Below are positions 9,087-11,803 of a DNA stretch of 11,803 nt, piece after piece (position 1 is the stretch's first letter; each line of letters starts with the position of its first letter). Made by a program: the position numbers and the translations under genes. Origin of the DNA: Pezicula radicicola (taxonomy: Eukaryota; Ascomycota; Leotiomycetes; Helotiales; Dermateaceae); NCBI GenBank assembly GCA_003008705.1, contig PDUO01000041.1, positions 264,816 to 276,618 on the forward strand, read 5' to 3'. The notes beneath the pieces were generated by a model, which worked only from the letters and a program-made list of their open reading frames with translations, made no database searches and was not told the DNA's origin.

Positions 9087-9247
9087 TAGTAAAATATTAC
9101 CAAGCCTTAGCTAGTTAACTAACTAGGTTATATAAATATAATATATAACTATTTATACTTATAGATATCTCTACTCTTAACTCTCTTTCTTCCTTAAGTA
9201 ATAAAAATACATTTAAATTAATAGGGTATATATACTATATTTTATTA
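9087..9247 (+). repeat. 3' LTR of element A (161 bp)
   Basis: Same length as the 5' LTR with no gaps. It keeps more original bases: CCAAG where the 5' copy has CTAAG, and ACATT where the 5' copy has ATATT. Its last base is followed directly by the duplication CTAAA. Confidence 0.95.
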
Positions 9248-9252
9248 CTAAA
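9248..9252. repeat. Target-site duplication of element A, right copy
   Basis: CTAAA, identical to 2512-2516. Joining 9253 onward to 2516 on the minus strand keeps the Gag frame of element B open across the junction. Confidence 0.93.
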
Positions 9253-9420
9253 AGTAGATATAATAATTTTATTAAAAGGCTCTTTAGTAGCTTCTTTATT
9301 TTTATCCTTAATATTATCCTTATTTTCTTTAAATTTAGATTTATTTTTAAACTTAAACTTAAACTTAGTCTTATTATTATTAGACTTATTTTTAGTCTTT
9401 AATTCTAGATATTTAATAAA

Positions 9421-9462
9421 ATATATAGTCTCTATATATCCTTTCTTTTTATAGCTAGTATA
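9421..9462 (-). other. Zinc-knuckle codons of element B Gag
   Basis: Minus-strand codons at 9460-9462, 9451-9453, 9436-9438 and 9421-9423 are all TAT, at exactly the Cys, Cys, His, Cys spacing of a retroviral-type zinc knuckle, with Gly (GGA) just before the His position. TGT/TGC and CAT/CAC become TAT/TAC by RIP-type transitions. Confidence 0.88.
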
Positions 9463-9640
9463 AAAGGAGCCTTTATTACTATAGGCTTTATTAGCCTCTA
9501 AATCTTTATTAGATTTTATTCTAGCCTCTTTTAAGATTAATTTAAATATAAACTTAGGTAAATTAAGTATCTTTAGTTCTTTACTTAGTTCTTTAAATTT
9601 TCTAGAGGTAAAATAGTTAAAAGGATTAATTAATCCTTTA

Positions 9641-9694
9641 AATAGGATCTAAACTATAAATAGGATCTAAACTATAAATAGGATCTAAACTATA
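9641..9694. repeat. 18-bp tandem repeat, three identical copies, in element B gag
   Basis: AATAGGATCTAAACTATA is repeated at 9641-9658, 9659-9676 and 9677-9694. Eighteen bases keep the Gag frame, giving three Phe-Ile-Val-stop-Ile-Leu units on the minus strand, with the stop at an expected Gln. The unit falls where copia Gag normally has a single such helix before an FNYFTSRKF-like stretch. Confidence 0.93.
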
Positions 9695-10191
9695 AATATA
9701 TTATTTAGTTTATATCCTAGGTCTTTTAAATAGAAGCTAGATAATTATATAATACTTATATATTCGTCTATATTAGAATAGGACCTATAGTTGGCTTCTA
9801 TAAGCTTATTAAAATATATATCTACTAGTTCTATACTAGTTTTACTAAAGGTAGTTTTAATAGCCTTATAAAAATTACTAATATTTAGTTTATCCTTAAA
9901 TCTTTTAGTTATTTCTAGATTAACTATAAATTATAAAGTACCTAATACTTTAGTATTATTCCTTTTATAATTAGACTCTTTTTCTATATATTTTATAACT
10001 AGTTCTCTACTAAATAGTTCTTCTTTAGAATTATAATATAAGTATTTATTAAGAGCTTCTTTAGAGCTATCTATATAAGGTATAAAGCTATTTATCTTAA
10101 GGAATAAGTCTATATTTATTAACTATTCTATATAATTAGAGTAACCTAGTAGCTTATCTCCTTTAAAGGAAATTATAGAGGAAGAAGCTAT

Positions 10192-11300
10192 TTTATAGCT
10201 AAATAAATTTACTTAGTAAGTAAATAGTACTATTTATAGTAATATACTATATAAGGTCTAATATAGTATAAAAACTAAAATTATAACTCTAAAAACTAAG
10301 TTAATATTAATAGTTTAATTTTATAGTTTTATAAACTATTTTAATCTAGTTATTTAGAAAAGTTTATATATTTAATTAATTTATAAATTTAATTTAGTTC
10401 TAATTTTAGTACTAAGTAAGGTATATAATTTTACTTAGTATATATAGACTATATATATATTATAGTACTATATATAGGCCCTATATTAAGCCTCTAATAA
10501 AAATTAAGCTATATATACTAAGCTTACTAAAATATAAACCCTCTACTACTTATACTAAGTAGAGGTATAGACCCTATATATTAAGTCTAGCTAAAAGGTT
10601 TATTTTTAATAAAACTAGAACCTTAGGTCCTAAATTGTATTATACTATATAAATATTCTTATTTCTTTATAATAGAAATAACCTATATTTATAATAGGAT
10701 TTTTATTCTTATTAGAATAACCTCTTATATATATATAATAAGGGGATTTAAATACTAGTCTTATATAGACTTAGTATATACTACTTATATAGTAGTAATT
10801 TATATTCCCTTTATCTCTAATAAAATAGAGAACCTCTATAAGAGGATTTATAACTATAGTCTAGTTTAATACTAGTATCTATAGATTATTAAAGGTTTCC
10901 CTTAAATAACCTACTAGCTTAAAATATAGTTTCTTGTATTCCTTACTAATAGACTAAATAAAGTAATAATTTAGCTTTTCTTATAATAAATATCTAATTA
11001 AGTATACTACTAATATAAACTATATAGCTAATATTATAGAGTAGTATATAATAATATAAGTCTACCCTCTCTAAGGATANCTTCTTATAGAACTTATATA
11101 TTTAGAAATCACTATAATATAGACTAAATAGAGAGTTATAAAGTAGATATACCTCTTTACAATAGTATATTCCTTAGTTAAGAATAAGGCTATACTTATA
11201 TACTAAAGCTTAAGGATAGATACCTTTGTATATAAATAAGGCTATAATACCTACTATAGGTAGTATAATCGTATAGTTATAGCCGCTAGAGTCTATATAC
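10192..11300 (-). other. Non-coding stretch upstream of element B gag; may hold its leader and 5' LTR
   Basis: About 1.1 kb with no coding remnant found on either strand. By position it should contain the leader and possibly the 5' LTR of element B on the minus strand, but no second copy is in the window to define an LTR. Visible items: an inverted repeat CTACTTA/TAAGTAG at 10546-10562 with a 3-base loop, two similar CCCTATATTAAG-like motifs near 10478 and 10570, several hairpin-like CCTCT...AGAGG pairs (for example near 10842), and an ambiguous base at 11080. RIP depletion weakens from about 10920 rightwards, where CA, TG and CG begin to reappear. The boundary between element B and whatever lies further right is not resolved. 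Confidence 0.5.
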
Positions 11301-11803
11301 TATCAAGTTATAGGCTATAAGTATAGGGTGAATTAGAGTAGGTAGGTAGATAGGATAGGTATAGCCTAAAGTATACTATAAATATAAGGTAGTAAGAGGT
11401 ACGTTAAACAGAGTTATAATAGACAGATAAGAGGCAATAATATATAGAACTAAAGACTTGAATTTAAAGATATCTATCTACTAAGAAAGAGAGGCTATCT
11501 ATATACGAAAGGCTAGTTATAAAGACTACTATATTTAGTATAGACTAGTTTGTATAAACTACTAAGTTAGGAAGGCTTTACTTTACTTATAAAACACTAA
11601 TAAAACAAAACAATATAAAATAAAATAAAATATATATTATAAGTATATAATCGTATAAGCTACCCTAATAGGTAGTTTATATGAATTACCTTATTTAGTC
11701 TACTTAATTAGACCTCGCTATTCCTGCTTAAATAAGTAGTCTTTCCTTATAAACTAAAAACTAGTTTATAACTAGAAAACTACTAGTTTAGTTTTCTCCT
11801 TCC
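11301..11803 (-). mobile_element. LTR of family C, inverted copy, cut by the window edge
   Basis: The reverse complement aligns along its length with 1076-1585 of the solo LTR. Shared blocks include GGAATAGCGAGGTCTAATT, the TTTTGTTTT-rich stretch, TAGTAGATAGATA, and the CCTATCCTA block before the end. Its 3' end (minus strand) reads TAACTTGATA against TAACCTAACA, consistent with a RIP-changed CA terminus. Small indels and many transitions separate the copies, and this one has lost more CA, TG and CG than the left one. About 205 bases of its 5' end should lie beyond 11803. Whether it is solo or the 5' LTR of an element reading leftwards cannot be decided here. Confidence 0.8.

Larger units (their letters stand above)
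2517..9247 (+). mobile_element. Element A: full-length nested Ty1/copia retrotransposon, RIP-inactivated
   Basis: Two 161-bp direct repeats (2517-2677 and 9087-9247) bound a 6,731-bp element flanked by CTAAA on both sides. The internal order is primer site, gag, integrase, reverse transcriptase, RNase H. Integrase before RT identifies the Ty1/copia superfamily (Pseudoviridae). The LTRs start TA and end TA, as TG...CA does after RIP. Coding frames are free of indels over most of their length but full of transition-type stops, so inactivation was by point mutation, not decay by deletion. The element carries an unusual extra segment of about 1.26 kb between the end of pol and the 3' LTR. It inserted into element B on the opposite strand. 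Confidence 0.95.
9253..10191 (-). pseudogene. Element B gag (RIP-degraded Ty1/copia)
   Basis: The minus strand holds a 313-codon reading frame from the likely start to the insertion point of element A, with only a few TAG/TAA codons where Gln or Trp is expected. The start is placed at 10189-10191, now ATA, in AAA-ATA-GCT-TCT-TCC, which looks like a RIP-changed ATG in good fungal context. Recognisable pieces are FKGDKLLGYSNYIE near the N-terminus, YIEKESNY, and FNYFTSRKFKELSKEL. A perfect CX2CX4HX4C zinc knuckle lies at 9421-9462, with all three Cys and the His now Tyr (residue 244 onward), followed by a Lys/Asn-rich basic tail. Gag packages the element RNA. The frame continues from 2516 on the far side of element A. 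Confidence 0.88.

Noticed and set aside
10480..10500. Primer-binding site of the initiator tRNA-Met acceptor type for element B (TATTAGAGG on the minus strand)
   Set aside because: Only a short partial resemblance after read-back, and no LTR end can be placed beside it.
11240..11300. Resemblance of AGTTATAGCCGCTAGAGTC to a CTCCGGCTAGAGTAGTC stretch in LTR C
   Set aside because: Too short and imperfect to call a third LTR fragment in this AT-rich setting.
1076..11803. The two roughly 500-bp inverted copies as terminal inverted repeats of one giant DNA transposon
   Set aside because: The left copy extends to 871, has TG...CA termini with its own 5-bp duplication, and interrupts one continuous integrase frame. 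It is therefore an LTR insertion.
1..11803. Mitochondrial or bacterial origin suggested by the AT content
   Set aside because: The AT richness comes from loss of CA, TG and CG in nested copia elements, which is the pattern of fungal RIP. No organellar or bacterial gene is present.

Overview
This window holds no intact gene. It is a very AT-rich stack of degenerate LTR retrotransposons, most likely from an AT-rich compartment of a filamentous ascomycete (Pezizomycotina). From about 1590 to 10600 the dinucleotides CA, TG and CG are almost absent and TA is everywhere. Recognisable coding regions carry in-frame TAA/TAG where Gln or Trp is expected, and Asp, Gly, His and Cys residues read as Asn, Arg and Tyr. 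That is the signature of repeat-induced point mutation (RIP), a genome defence of these fungi. The species cannot be named from the sequence.

Three elements are layered. The oldest, element B, is a Ty1/copia element on the minus strand. Its Gag lies at 10191-9253, its protease and the first half of integrase at 2516-1591, and the rest of integrase and the linker towards reverse transcriptase at 870-1. RT and RNase H lie beyond the left edge. Element B is split twice. Element A (2517-9247, plus strand) is a full-length 6,731-bp Ty1/copia element with 161-bp LTRs and a 5-bp target-site duplication (CTAAA), inserted just after the B Gag region. Element C (871-1585, plus strand) is a 715-bp solo LTR (TGTT...AACA, duplication ATCTA) inserted exactly in the codon for the second catalytic Asp of the B integrase. 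Removing A and C with one duplication copy each gives a continuous B sequence whose integrase has the D-62-D-35-E spacing.

Element A reads 5' LTR, tRNA-Met-like primer site, leader, gag, integrase, RT, RNase H, an extra region of about 1.26 kb with an unidentified reading-frame remnant, 3' LTR. Gag-pol stays in one frame over about 4.4 kb, apart from one 19-bp tandem duplication.

The right end has a long non-coding stretch upstream of B gag (10192-11300), then a second LTR of the C family in inverted orientation (11301 to beyond the edge). It is either another insertion or the 5' end of a further element. Both C-family LTRs keep more CA, TG and CG than the rest, the left one most, so they look younger or less exposed to RIP. 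Nothing here is functional as sequenced; the interest lies in the insertion history and in the extra 3' region of element A.
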